Below are positions 51,740-64,000 of a stretch of 64,000 nucleotides of DNA, in pieces. The stretch comes from Impatiens glandulifera (taxonomy: Eukaryota; Streptophyta; Magnoliopsida; Ericales; Balsaminaceae). A model generated the notes under the pieces. The model worked only from the letters and a program-made list of their open reading frames with translations. It had not been told where the DNA came from and made no database searches. The stretch covers positions 1,956,001 to 2,020,000 of the forward strand of contig NC_061867.1 in assembly GCF_907164915.1 (NCBI RefSeq), given 5' to 3'. The position numbers and the translations under genes were made by a program. Positions within the stretch are counted from its first letter, which is position 1; the number at the start of each line of letters is the position of its first letter.

Positions 51740-53687
51740 TCAAGGAAGATCAGACCCACCAGCTGGTGCACCACCAAAGCCACCTGATCCACGGCCAAAC
51801 CCACCACCTCTTCCACCAGGACCCTGCATAGTAACATCATCATCAACCAATTCAAATTCAGTTTCTTTAATCACAAATGTATCTGGAAATGGATCCAGAG
51901 ATTCAATCAGAAACAGTAAGTGTTTTAAATGGAGCTGTTTATGTTTAATTTGAAGTATTCAGGATACAAGCAACAATCTATTCTTATGGTTTCAAATTCA
52001 AATTCAGTTTCTTGAATCACAAATGGATCTAGAAATTAATCCAGATTCATTGAGAAACAATAAGTGTTATAAATGGAGCTGTTGGAGATTAATTTGAAGT
52101 AATTCAGGATCCAATCAACAATTAAATCTTAAGAACGTCATTTAAATCATCAATCAAAATACCCTATATTGATGATTTTCAATAACCTAGAATAAACAAG
52201 GTTTCAAATTCAGTTTCTTGAATCACAAATGTATGTAGAAATGGAGTTGTTTGAGATTCATTTGAAGTAATTCGGGATCCAAGCAACAATCTAATCTTAA
52301 GAGCCATCATTTAATCATCAATGAAAATACACATTATTGATGATTTACAATAAACAAGGTTATTCAAATAACCCTAGATCAAACCTGGCCTAGGGAGTAT
52401 CAACAATAAGTGTTTGTAATGGAGCTGTTTGAGATTAATTTGAAGTAATTCAGGATCCTAGCAACAATCTAAACCTGAGATCCATCATTTAAATCATCAA
52501 TCAAAATACCCTTTATTAATGATTTTCAATAACCTACAATAAACAAGGTTTCCAATTCAAATTCAGTTTCTTGAATCACAAATGTATCTAGAAATGGAGT
52601 TGTTTGTGATTAATTTGAAGTAATTCAGGATCCAAGCAACAATCTACTCTTAAGACCGTACCCTTTAATGATGATTTTCAAAAACCTACAATAAACAAGG
52701 TTTTCAAATAACCCTAGATCAAACATGGACAAAGGAGTAAGTAGTATCAACAATAAGTGTTTCCAATTGAAACTGTTTGAGATTAATTTTAAGTAATTCA
52801 GGAAGCAAGCAACAATCTAATCTTAAGACCCATCATTTAAATCATCAATCAAAATAACCCTAGATCAAACATGGCATAGAGAGTAGTATCAACACCAAAA
52901 CTAAACATAGAAGGATTTTAAAAAATTCTTACCCTGAAAAATGGCTGATAGTCAGCCGGAGCTCCACCTTTCTCACCACCAAACTCACCAGAAGGACCTC
53001 CACGGGGAGCTCCTCTATACCCTTCCCTATCACCAAACCTAGGCCTCTCTCCCTCAAATCTAGGAGGGCCACTGTTCCCAAATCATTAAAATTAAACTCA
53101 AATCAGAATCATAGATAACATAAGTTTCATATCATCTATAGTCGACATATATTGAAGTAATGAAGATTAGGGTTTTACCGGGGACGATCACCAGGAGGAC
53201 CACCCATTGGGCGTCCTTGTGGCCTTGCAGACTTCTTCAAAGTAGCAGGGACAATTTCAGAAGGCAAGTTAAGATAAGTACGAAGAAACTCAATGCCATC
53301 ATTGGTGAGGAACCAGTAGTAATGCATCCAAGCGAAAGTCTCACGAACGTATTCCTTCGACTTGAAACTCTGCATCAGCTTAATAACCTGAAGATTAGGG
53401 ACATCAATATCGGGATGCTTCGCCAAATTGAAGTCTTTCTTAGCAAAACAAACACCCTCTGCAAACAATTTGATAGAAGATTCAAATCGAGTTAGAAATT
53501 CAATAAATATATGCAATTTAGTGACGTATAATCGTAAAGAAAGGTGCAATAATACCTTGGAAGAGGTACTTGGAGATTTCTCTGCGATTCTTCTCAGGAA
53601 TGATCTGGAAAAACGAAGAATGAGTAAGATTTGTATCAAGAGACGCAATGCAATATCGGAAAAGGTTAAAGAGATAGGATTTACCAT
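51740..53687 (-). CDS. RPS10: 40S ribosomal protein eS10
   Basis: Five coding segments: 53687-53685, 53604-53556, 53458-53179, 53071-52933, 51823-51740, giving 184 residues. The first holds only the ATG, followed at once by GTAAAT; the protein reads [20 protein letters not shown] across three exons. eS10 is a small-subunit protein near the mRNA entry and beak region. The conserved S10 domain covers about residues 1-97 ([34 protein letters not shown]). The tail is rich in G, R and P ([19 protein letters not shown]), as is usual in plants. The large frame that continues past the ATG into MAAAMVNP-type sequence is 5' UTR and intron. The last intron (1.1 kb) is filled by a tandem repeat. The gene appears intact. 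Confidence 0.95.
51845..52880. repeat. Tandem repeat array filling the last intron of RPS10
   Basis: About five irregular units of 170-230 bp built from the same blocks in order: TTTCTTGAATCACAAATGTA, AATGGAG(C/T)TGTTTGAGATTA, GAAGTAATTCAGGATCCAAG, CATCATTTAAATCATCAATC, and CAATAAACAAGGTTT. Units differ by block loss, so the array has been shuffled by unequal exchange. Confidence 0.9.
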
Positions 53688-53814
53688 GGCTGCTGCGAGG
53701 ATTGAGATTCGACCGTCGACGGCGGCGGAGAAGGGTAAATCTCTAATCCGACTGTGTTTGCACCTTGCAGGAAAGAGGAACCCTAATTTAAGCAAGCCTT
53801 TCCTTTAAATAGTG

Positions 53815-55134
53815 TTTCGTTTAGGCTTAAAACTAGTTGGGCCGATTCGATTTGGACAGCCCACTTTTTCAATTGGTAAAGATGAAAAAAAAAATTAGAT
53901 TTTGTTAAAAATAAATAATTATATATGTATATTAAGAGATAAAATAAATATATAAGTATTAAGTCACAAACATCTTTTTAAATATTTATATTTGACAAGA
54001 AAAAAAAAAAATTGTGGTTCGAATTTGGATTTTTTTATTTTTTTTTATTAAGTGATGAGACTCGAATTTTGAATTGTGCAGTAGGGTTTGAATTATTAAA
54101 ATTTTAATAAATTTGAGGTTTTCTAAATAGAAAAAATGTATTATAACATGTCATTTTTTGTTTTTTGTTTTTATTGGTTTGACACGTTTGTAAATAAAAT
54201 GATATTGTTTTTAAATACGGTATTTTTTCAAGATTTAGCATTTTAACTTTTTTTAGGTGATTAAATAATGTAGGATCAAATAAAATATTTGAAAAAAATC
54301 AAATAGAGAAACATTTTGTATTTATTTATTTATGTAGAACTTCAAAACAACATAATGTTAGGTCTAGTTTATTAATTTTGACATATTTGTCTTTTAAATT
54401 GAGTATTTTTTAAGATATAAGTTTTAAACTATCGAATTCGGTTTGAATGTTGTAAAATTTGTGTAGTACGTCGGAATAGTTGAAAGTTTGAAGAAAAAAA
54501 TTGCTATTTTGATTTTTAAATATCGTAAATTAGTTAAGAAAAAAGATAAAATACTACTTTAAAATGAGAAGGTGTATAAATTTGTTCGTTTGAGAAAGCC
54601 TTAAGTAATTAAATTTGTTCATTTGAGAAAGCCTTAAGTAATTAAAATTATGATGATAGAGCCTCTTAGGGCACAAGTCAAAATTGCGAGGTCCAATTTG
54701 TGAAAACGACCCAAATTTGAGCATCAAATATCAATTTGATAAAAAAAAAATTAAAAATCATTCATTATTTATTATCCAGCGTCTTTAAGTGTTATTAAAT
54801 CATTTTTAAATATTTCATGTCCGTGCTCCTATAATTTATAAATAATGTATCAGCTAAAATAATAAAATATCAAATCATCTCTATTTTATTAAATATTAAT
54901 ACATGTTAAGTCTTTTTCTTTTAATAAAACTTCTTTTATAATTCAAACTCAAATTGTAAAATTGTAAAAATAATTGCATAATATAATTGTATAAATTCTA
55001 AAATTTTAACTTTATATTGGTTAACTATTAAACTTATAAGAAAAAACAAATTTATAGAGTACAATGGAGATTTTTCATATACCTTTGAAATTACACAATT
55101 ACATGAAAACAAATACAATGAATCATGAAGTTAT
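53815..55134. other. AT-rich intergenic, no gene seen
   Basis: It contains a 33-bp direct duplication (AAATTTGTTC(G/A)TTTGAGAAA) at 54578-54643. There are no supported coding sequences. The right edge is the 3' flank of the minus-strand gene ending at 55135. Confidence 0.55.
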
Positions 55135-56409
55135 CTAAAAAGGGAATATCTTAGAAACTAAAAATAGTATCTTGAGAGTGAAGTTAATCAAGAAAGTCAC
55201 AAAATTGATGACTTTAGGGTAGTATTGAAGGAAAGGACTTATGAAAGGCCCCAATGTTACTCTATAAATCTTTTCTATTATGTTCATCATAACATGTGGG
55301 TTATCTAGAAACCCTGCAAAAAAAATGCAATAAGTAACCTTATAAAAATAATTTATTTCAAATAAATAAATTCATAACATTATTACATTGTGTAGCTTGT
55401 GGAAATGCATCAAATAGTGATGTGATTGCCATGAAGAATCCCTATAAATAAAGATTCAACAACTTATAATCATTAGATAACAATTTGATTTATAAGAGTA
55501 GGGTTATACTTTAGTTACTTACTAGTGCAAGAGCTCCCGGTTTGATGGGTGACTCGACTAAAACGTGAGCTTTCCTGCGCACGTTTTGGTTGTGATCTTA
55601 TTATAATTAAGTCGAGATTCAAAATTAAAGCAATCAATTTTGAAGTAACCTAGTACCTGAGGACGAGATTAGAATCTTTTGTCATTGAAAACTCGTAGAA
55701 GCTACATGCTTTGGTTAAAGGAATCATCTTCTTTTTCCATTCTGTGATGGTTTGATTTAATTTATTGTTTTTATGACATATTAACACAATACTATTTCGA
55801 TTATTCGTAAACAAGTAAAGATTAATTAAAAGTACCTAAATGCCACATTACCGCAATGGTAAAGCCATCTGATCCTTCGCATATAAGATCCAAAACGAAC
55901 TTAACATTTTGTCCCATGCATCCAATTAGTTGCTCAAAAAATTGGATTGTCTCCTTCAATTGCAAAACACAAAAAGGGTAGTTGGTTAATTAGTTGGGAT
56001 CTTTCAAATGAACAAATAAATGGATTGGATATTTTTTTACCTTTTTACCTTGAAAAGGTGCAAAAAATGAATAATCATTGATGAAACAATCGCTTGCAAT
56101 CAAGTCACCCAATTCTTTCAAATTCTTATCGTTGATGCATTCATAGAGATGTTTGATGGTCTCGACTAGAGAACAAGAAGGGTTAACTTTTGAACCAAGG
56201 TCTTTCGCCGATAACCTCAATATTTGTGAGCTTAGATTTGTCTTCTTCCGGGTGAATGGTTCAAATTCTAGAGATCTTGAGAGCTTATTCGTTGATTTGT
56301 TGATGTACAAACTTTGAATTGGCTCAATAGTTGTTCTCGATCTTCTTATAACAGTTTGATTCGGTAATCGTGTTCGGGGCAAGGAGATTAATGTCAATAT
56401 AGCAGCCAT
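55135..56409 (-). CDS. NTF2/SnoaL-like domain protein, probably plastid and membrane-associated
   Basis: Six exons (56409-56041, 55953-55836, 55741-55657, 55574-55523, 55441-55387, 55313-55135) close in frame to 285 residues. Residues 1-60 or so are basic, hydroxylated and nearly acid-free, like a transit peptide. An NTF2/SnoaL-type fold is suggested at about 82-200 (VETIKHLYECINDKNLKEL, DYSFFAPFQGKK, FFEQLIGCMGQNVKFVLDLI). The pattern matches an uncharacterised plant family distantly related to wound-induced WI12 proteins. The C-terminus is strongly hydrophobic (NFVTFLINFTLKILFLVSK), suggesting a membrane anchor. No catalytic residues can be assigned and the function is unknown. The N-terminal exon alone would look like a 139-residue protein; the splice at GGTAAAAAG|GTAAAA restores the family sequence. 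Confidence 0.83.
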
Positions 56410-58660
56410 TGATATGAAGATATTGTTTGGAATTCATTTGGGTAAGCATGAAATGATGAAAAACTAATACTTGATGAAATTAAAGTGCAAAAAGAATATT
56501 ATGGTTTCTTGGCTTTGGATGTTTGTCAAGGTATCAACTTTCTATTCTAATATGAGTTAATGTATAGAGAAAATGTTGATGAATATGAGACTTTATTAAG
56601 GAATAGTATGAATTTTCTTATAATAATGAACAAGGCCGGATTTAATTTGACAAATAAGTTATCGCGTATAAATAAAATCAAACATACGTTCAATGTTTAA
56701 CATGCTATGAATAAACTGAATATTCTAGAATAAATAATAAAATATAAGCTCAAAAAGATTAAGCCCATAAAATTTACCCAACTTTAACTGTTAAACTAAA
56801 TAGAATATTAGGAAACATATTTTATTGTGTTTGAACTTTGAACTAATAAACTTGAACTAATAAACTTGAACTAATAAGATGAATTAAAATAGCCTTAAAT
56901 TGGACAATTATATTTTATTAAGGTTGCCAGCCTTTGAGTGGTTTGCAGCTAGTATTGTCTATTTTGTTGTTTTGTACAATTATTTAAGTCTAGTTTGGAG
57001 CAACTTTCATCCAGCTTATTTCTTAATTATTTAGGTAGCATTTAGTTGGTTTATTTGTTAATTTAGAATCCCATTACTAATATTTTTATTTTAAAATTGT
57101 AGAAATCTATCCACAGTTTAGATTAATTCGAATATTTGTATACTTTTAAAAAAATATATATATTTTTTTAAATAAATTATTTAATAAGATAAAAAATTGT
57201 TAAAATAGACAGACAAAAACATGAAAAAAAGTGATGAAAAATAACATAAATACAAATTCATAAAAGAAAGAACAATAAAATTTTCACACAAATCCATATA
57301 TTTTCCGATTTTAATATTCAATATCGTCACGATAATGTGAATTTATGATTATTTACGGGTTAAATATTCTCTAAATTCTTTACAAGAAAATTATAAGGAC
57401 ATAGATCAATCTGGTAAGTCTCTTCTAACAACTCCGATTCATGCCTCATTGCCTCACAATAGTCACCCGACGATCTCTGAGGTAATTTATTGAATTTCGG
57501 TCAAATTTTATAAATATTTACAACAACGTGACTTATTAATATAACAAGTAATTATATTATTTTTTTTAAAACACACAAATGACTTATGTTTTTTTGGATA
57601 AACTAAACTTAAATTTTATATTTTTTTTTGGCAACAACCAAAATATTTTTTCTTAAGATATGCACATTATTTGAAGAAAAAAAAAATAAAGTCCAGCTAA
57701 TAATTCGTTATAATTAAAATAATCAATTTAACGTCGGTTTAAACTGAAGATATTTGATGAATTGCTGTGAAAGATAGGCAGCTAATTTTCATCACATTAA
57801 TTAAGAAAATTCAAATTGAACAAATGATCGGTCAAATTTGAGAATATATATTTTTTTTTTGGGATTTGAGGTTTATTTTAGTTTTAAAATTATTTAAAAT
57901 TAATTTTTACATTAATGGCTTCAAACACCCTAAATTTATTACTTAAATGTCATTTATAAATAAATAAATAAAATATCAATTTCCTTAATTAACTAATTTC
58001 AGTAAAGTTTGACTAACAATTCTCTAAAATTCAATAGTTAAAAGGAAAGGTTGAACTGGCTCATATATTGTCCCCTACTGTATCATTTGAAAAAGAAAAC
58101 ACAAATGATATAGTTTTATAATTAAATATTTTTCTTTATTACATTTTTAAAATTTTATTTTTCAAATAGTACAAGGAGGGGACAATTGGGACATCTGATA
58201 CCTCCCTATAGTTAAAATCCTAAATTTTACGGATTTCAATAGTTAAATTAAGACATAATTTTTTTTTTATTTATAAATGCTACAAAAATAATAAGTTGAA
58301 GACATTTGATATATTTAATATAAAACTCAGTTGTCATGCCAAAAACAAACATTCGACTCTGATATTACTTGATGTTAAAAATTGACAAAAACAAAAGAAG
58401 AAACGTAATAAAGATAAGAATTTGATAACGAATTTCAGTCAAAATGTTGTCAACGTCTTCGAGCATTAAGACTATCAATTAATAAGAAAAAAGAAATACA
58501 AGTATTGTGTGCAATAAACCAAATGGAAAAGAGTTTCTTTTATAGACTAATAAATTTCTCTCACTCTCATCATCATCTTCCGATGTGAAATTCTATTCTA
58601 ATTGTGAAGAAAAATTCTTTTATATACTATAAAACTTTCTCACTCTAATCATCTTCTGAT
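56410..58660. other. AT-rich intergenic, no gene seen
   Basis: The left 200 bases are the promoter side of the NTF2-like gene. The rest has no recognisable coding sequence or clear element ends. Confidence 0.5.
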
Positions 58661-58689
58661 GTGGGATTCTAATTGTGCCCAAAACAACA

Positions 58690-59764
58690 AAATGATGTAA
58701 TAATTGAATCTCTTATTAGTCCACACGAATCGACACCTCTGACACAGGCGTATTTGATGATGTAGAAGACCCCGGAGAAAGAGATACGACAATAGAACGT
58801 TCAGGCCACACCATCACTTTATATACAGATGTCCCACTATCAACCCAAATAGATTCAAGGTAACGACTATGTAGATCAGAATGTCGCACCTTAATTCTAA
58901 AACAACCATTCTCCTGTACTACTTGTTTTTCCTTATCGAGTTCAATAAATTTCTCAAGATCATTATTGGCCCGACTAAGAAGATCATGATTCTACATATT
59001 TGTTGTCATCTCAAACAATTGAATTCATGTACCTTCCATATCTACGTGCGTTCTTATATTGTGTTTGGTCACCACAACATGTGTATTTTCAATATTAACT
59101 AATTGACCATCAATAAGTCGTCGGATTCCTTCATCAACTAAAGGTCTAATACGCTTATCAATTGGCATAATAAAATATTGTTTTGAATTCTTTCCATTGA
59201 GCAACATATCTTCAACAATAATTGAATCCATACTAAAAGACGCTCTCATTAGGTCCGATCATAAGTCTCCCTTGATTCCACATCGACGTCTAAAGGGACC
59301 GACGTAACAACTTTAATTGAACCAAATCAACCTCAATCGCTCTTTTTTCCCGTTCTTAATTTCAGATATAGCCAGAACTCTAGGGCACGCCTTCAACGTT
59401 TAAAATTTAAAATATTTAGATCTGACATGAACCGCCTTCGTCCCGTCGACCCAAACCGGTTGTTTCTTAGCTCCTACCACTACTGCATAGGTCAGAACTT
59501 CATCCTTACGAGGATCTGGTTGCATTGCTCCGAGCCTAGATTGATGCATAGGTTGTGTGTTAACTAGAGACGTCTCCTTTCTTTGGTTGTTAACATGGAG
59601 TCTAGTCGATGACAGACATTTTCTATAATCCTCCCTCTACCACCTGAGACATTCATGGTATAACTTATGGCCTCTCCAGACCCAAATGCGAGAGATGCCT
59701 TTAAGGTTGTTGAGAAAACCGATTGAAGACCGATATTCGATTTGACTTCTCTTGACCCTTTCAC
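58690..59764 (-). pseudogene. Unrecognised decayed coding sequence
   Basis: The base composition is less AT-rich than the surroundings, and three consecutive minus-strand frames have ordinary amino-acid use: from 59764 (KASLAFGSGEAISYTMNVSG), then PDPRKDEVLTYAVVVGAKKQ, then from 59249 (MRASFSMDSIIVEDMLLNGK, IRPLVDEGIRRLIDGQLVNI), and after a stop RHSDLHSRYLESIWVDSG near 58880. Stops and shifts separate them. I do not recognise the family. A retroelement ORF remnant is the likeliest explanation, with an old host pseudogene as the alternative. Confidence 0.4.
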
Positions 59765-60529
59765 GATATTCTATTTTGCTTTACCCTCATCACTCACCTA
59801 AGGTTATTCGTCCGCCAAGCGGACCGCACAATCACACTTACTAACCAAGAACTATTTTTTCTGAGGGACATTAGGTGCATTGAAGATAAGATTTCCATAA
59901 CTATGGTTCTTCAGACTTTATTACGATATTTTCTTATAAAAGAATCAAAGAACAATAATAAAAATTAATTGTAATAGAGAAGTTTTCAGTGATGATTTTT
60001 GATAAAGAGATTTTTTCTAGAAAGAAAATTAGAAATAAGACATAAATTTTTAATTTTTAATTATCACATAAATAATAGTTTGACAATATTTAAAATCTTT
60101 AATTTAAAAAAGTATCAAAGTTTAAAACCAAAATTCTAAATTTTCATCTTGGTGGTAAAAGTTGACCAAAAGTAACTCAAATGAGGGGTGATAAGAGTTG
60201 ACTGATAAGATCACCAATTCGATATCAATTAAGTCTCAATAAAGCCAATCAATTTCAAAATCCCACAGGTAAATAATAATAAATAATTTTGCTTATATTT
60301 CAATTAAAATGTTCAAATAGGTAAATATAATTAACCCATGATTTATATTACTTAATCCCCCACTCTTAACCCAAATTAATTACTATTATTCCGTATTTTA
60401 AATTAATTACCGCGTTACATTCAATACAAAATTCATTTCTCCATTTAACTCCTCAAGCTCCAACGAAGAAGAAGAAGTTCTCTCTCCTCTCTCTCTCCTG
60501 TTCATCATCATCATCATCTTCAAATCTCC

Positions 60530-63500
60530 ATGGCAGATCTCCACCACTTACTTCCATTCCAAAATCTCACCAAACGAGACAAAAACCACACCAAATCCCT
60601 AAAATCAAAACCCGACGATTCCATCGGATCTCTCCGTTCCTTCCCCAAATTCCCAATCTACCTAATCCTCTTCATCTCCGCTTCCTACATCATCTACACT
60701 CTCAAGCTCCTCTCCTCTTCCTCCTCCCTCCATCCCTGCGAAACCGATCTCCCTTTCCACCATAACCGTCTCTCTCTCCCTCCTCCCCAAACTCAAACCA
60801 AAACAAACATCTCACACATCGTATTCGGAATCGCCGCATCATCAAAACTCTGGAAAAAACGAAAAGAATACATCAAACTCTGGTTCAAACCAGAGAACAA
60901 CATGCAAGGCAATGTATGGATCGACAAAAAAGTTCAGATCCAAATCAACGAAAATCTCCCACCGGTACGTATTTCGTCAAACACATCTAACTTCCCTTAC
61001 ACAAACAAACAAGGAGATCGTTCCGCGATTCGCATATCGCGAATCGTATCGGAAACCGTCCGGATCGGGTTGAAAAAGGAAATCCGTTGGATTGTAATGG
61101 GAGATGATGATACTGTATTTGTGATTGAGAATCTGATTAGAGTATTATCAAAGTATGATCATAATGAATACTATTATATTGGAAGTTCGTCGGAAAGTCA
61201 TTTGCAGAATATTTTCTTTTCTTATGCGATGGCTTATGGCGGCGGGGGTTTTGCGATTAGTTATCCATTGGCGATTGCGTTGGAGAAGATTCAAGATGAA
61301 TGTATTGAAAGGTATCCGGATTTATATGGGTCGGATGATCGGATTCAAGCTTGTATGGCGGAACTCGGTGTTTCGTTAACTAAAGAAGTCGGGTTTCATC
61401 AGGTCCGTTTTACTTACTTTTATATCCTTGAAGTTTTAAGTTTAGTATATATTAGATCCTTAAGTTTTTTAAATGATTTGATTTTTGATTTTTTGCGTGT
61501 ACGTCTTTGTTTGTTTTGTATTTTATTCTCAACTTTAGGTACTGTTTGGTTTAAATTATTTTATAACTAGATAGAGTTTGTTATTTAAAAGATTTTTGGG
61601 GGGTTTTGTAAAAAAAAAGGAAGAGTTTTTTTTTTTATAAATTAGGGGATTGTTTGAGGAAGTGTTTTTTATTTATTTATTTTTTTCCAAGAACTCGGGT
61701 TTGATTAAAAATATACTTTTTTTTTTTTTTTTATTAAATTACTCTCTATTTTTGTACATTTTTATTTAATAATTAATTTATATTAAAAAAATAAAGGATA
61801 ATTTGTGTATTTGAATAAATTGTTATGTTTTTAAGATAAAAATTGAGTTTTATCTCAATAATCAAAAATCAAACAATCAAACCAGTCATGTCTTATTTTG
61901 GAAGTAAAAAAAAAAAAAAAAAAAAAAAAGTCTTGTTTGATTAAATATTTATAAGAAAATTATTTTTTTTTTATCAAATTACCTTTTATATGTACATTTT
62001 TATTTAATAATTAATTTATATTAAAAAAAATAAAAAATAATTTTATTATTTAAATAAATGGTTAAGTTTTGAGATAAAAAATCAAACAAACTACCTTGTT
62101 TTCGAAGTGGTTTATTGTTTTTAAATTTTTTTTTTTTAATCCAACCATTATTTATCTATTTAATTTGTTTTTTATCCATTAAAATATTGAAATTATCTTT
62201 TATTAATTTAAAAAAAAAGTAAAGAGAGAAAATTAAAATATAAGGATATATTAGAATTTTAACTCAAAATTTTGTTTTTTTTTTATAATTTTTTATCAAA
62301 TAAGGTTTTTTAAAAAAACTTAAAAACTACTTTCTCAAACAAGGTCTGTGCTGGTTTGATTTTGTTTATTTTATAAAAGTTTTTTTTGCGGTTTTTTATT
62401 TATTTTTTATTATTATTTTTTTATATTTAATAAAAATAAAATATATTTTTGATGATAAAATAAGTGATATGGATTTTTTTTTTAAATGGATAAAATCTAA
62501 AAAACTCATTCCAAACAAGTTCTTAAATTAGTTAATGTTTCAATTAATTATCACAAAATAATCATTTCAATTATTCTATTATAATATTATTTATTATTAA
62601 AGTAGCAATTTAATAAAATTTATAATAATTGGCTGAATTGGCGGTGTGTCGGTGGACAAATGGGGTCCACACTTTATATATTTGGTGGAGTGGGACCACC
62701 TGTTCTTTTTACTTTATGAACACGTGCTTCATTCACGCGTGAAATTCACACAGAAATTTCAAAATTTTGGAAGACAAAATAAATAAATATGTCCATGATC
62801 TTTCCATAGTGGGATAATTTTAGTACATATTTTTAATTGCTATAAAAGCTGACTGGATTGCTGACATGGATATACAGTATGACGTGTATGGAAACTTATT
62901 GGGCTTGCTGGCAGCTCATCCAGTAACCCCATTCGTGTCTTTGCACCACCTAGATGTGGTCGAGCCAATTTTCCCAAACATGACTCGGCTCGAGGCGTTA
63001 CAACACCTTCAACTGCCAATGAAGATCGATTCGGCCGGTTTAATGCAACAATCGATTTGTTACGACCCCGAGAAGAAGTGGACCGTGTCGGTTTCATGGG
63101 GGTTTGTGGTGCAAGTTTTTCGTGGCATTTTACCTGCCCGAGAAATTGAAATGCCATCGAGAACATTTTTGAATTGGTATAGAAGAGCTGATTATACGGC
63201 TTATGCGTTTAACACTAGACCGGTTGCTAGGAATCCTTGTCAAAAATCGTTTGTTTTTTACATGTCGGATACGAGATTGTCCATGAATCGAACTGTTAGT
63301 AAATATAACCTTCATCGTGTAACACGTCCTGAATGCAAGTGGAAAATGGCGGATCCGGGTGAACTCGATGAAATCATAGTTCATAAGAAAACCGATCCAC
63401 ACATGTGGGATAGGGTGAGTATTTTTTCTCTTTTTATTTTTACTATGATTTTTTTTTTTTGTTTGAATAGACCCCATTGGTCACACTATGAAAGAACTAA

Positions 63501-63626
63501 AATAATGTTGATTATTTTTTTTTTCAGTCGCCAAGGAGAAATTGTTGTAGGATCATGAAATCAACGGCGAAAAGATTGAAACTTGATGTAGGTGTATGTC
63601 GAGAAGGCGAGATCGTCCATATATAA
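60530..63626 (+). CDS. DUF604 / Fringe-like glycosyltransferase (GT31-related)
   Basis: Three exons (60530-61402, 62878-63414, 63528-63626) give 502 residues. It is a predicted type II Golgi membrane protein: a basic tail, one membrane segment at about 41-61 (FPIYLILFISASYIIYTLKL), then a Ser-rich stem. The lumenal domain has IVFGIAASSKLWKKRKEYIK, then WIVMGDDDTVFV with the metal-binding DDD at 192-194, and AYGGGGFAISYPLA, as in Fringe-type transferases. Exon 2 carries the family block YDVYGNLLGLLAAHPV and VSLHHLDVVEPIFPN. The C-terminus is Cys- and basic-rich (SPRRNCCRIMKSTAKRLKLD). Donor sugar and acceptor are not known for most of this plant family. The upstream in-frame ATG at 62867 belongs to the intron. 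Intron 1 (1.5 kb) has MITE-like and tandem repeats. Confidence 0.92.
61700..62115. repeat. Duplicated AT-rich unit in the DUF604 gene intron 1
   Basis: Two units (about 61711-61905 and 61960-62112) share GTACATTTTTATTTAATAAT, TTAATTTATATTAAAAAAA and an end of the form AAATCAAACAA. A poly-A run of about 23 bases (61906-61929) separates them. The surrounding AAATCAAAC-type motifs look like worn ends of small hAT-type elements. Confidence 0.6.
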
Positions 63627-64000
63627 CCGTGAAAATGCAACAATTTAGCATGCGGTTTCGGGAATTATGGATGTCGGTATAGTTCTTGGTCTCGGGAATT
63701 ATGGATGTAGGTATAGTTCCTGCTGGCCTTGTGAATTTTGGATGTAAAGTATGTAATTTTGGTAGGGTATTATTTATTGTTTTACGGGAATATGTCTAGA
63801 ACATAATATTTGTATTAATTGTTTCGTAAATTTAAATCAATTATAATTGTTACATCTAATGGTGCAAGTAAAATGACACTTTAATAACTCTTTAAAATCG
63901 AATTGGTCAAATGAATTCATCAGGATTTTTTTTTTACTTGGTAAGTTTAGTATAATTGTTTTTACCACAAAAAGTTAAATTAGTAAAATATATTTGTGTT
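63627..64000. other. 3' flank of the DUF604 gene
   Basis: Holds a roughly 38-bp tandem duplication (CGGGAATTATGGATGT, 63658-63720) in the probable 3' UTR. No other gene is seen. Confidence 0.6.

Noticed and set aside
53175..53795. 206-residue continuous minus-strand frame as a longer RPS10
   Set aside because: It reads through two introns and the 5' UTR. The family sequence [10 protein letters not shown] only appears after splicing the ATG exon to the next one.
62840..63166. 108-residue minus-strand frame opposite DUF604 exon 2
   Set aside because: It overlaps a well-supported sense exon and shows no recognisable family.

Overview
This is a eudicot nuclear genome window. The evidence is spliced plant genes with short GT-AG introns, very AT-rich intergenic DNA, two chloroplast-targeted proteins, plant-type mobile elements (Copia-like LTR, L1-type LINE, MULE, MITEs) and plant-only families such as PIAL SUMO ligases. 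I cannot name the species. All exon chains were built by hand from splice sites and reading phase, and every chain reported as a CDS closes in frame.

Layout: 0-4.8 kb is AT-rich DNA with no supported gene. At 4.9-5.9 kb (+) lies a DDA1 gene (DET1/DDB1-associated protein). At 7.76-10.53 kb (- orientation) lies a short LTR retrotransposon with a 5-bp target-site duplication. Instead of gag-pol it carries a broken fragment of an RRP6-like exosome exonuclease gene. At 11.15-17.97 kb and 23.40-30.74 kb (+) lie two tandem, apparently intact PIAL-type SP-RING SUMO ligase genes of 19 and 18 coding exons. Between them are a decayed LINE (18.1-20.25 kb), a Copia gag scrap and a third, inverted fragment of PIAL exon 1, the last two enclosed by an 89-bp perfect inverted repeat (21.6-22.7 kb).

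From 31.7 to 37.05 kb there are LINE remains, a tandem repeat with telomere-like hairpins, and an 857-bp fold-back element. From 37.24 to 42.16 kb there is a complete-ended but defective Mutator-like element. It has long inverted arms, a MuDR-type transposase gene (-) and a convergent DUF1985-type gene (+). A second DDA1 copy follows at 42.4-43.5 kb (+).

The right third is ordinary gene space: IspF of the plastid MEP pathway (45 kb, +), monodehydroascorbate reductase (46.8-50.2 kb, -), ribosomal protein eS10 (51.7-53.7 kb, -), a plastid-predicted NTF2/SnoaL-like protein (55.1-56.4 kb, -), and a DUF604 Fringe-like glycosyltransferase (60.5-63.6 kb, +). The resident genes do not form one pathway. 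DDA1 (CUL4-DDB1 ubiquitin ligase) and PIAL (SUMO chain ligase) both act in protein tagging, and both are duplicated here. The window is chiefly notable for local duplication at several scales: whole gene, exon, intron, coding minisatellite, and transposon capture.
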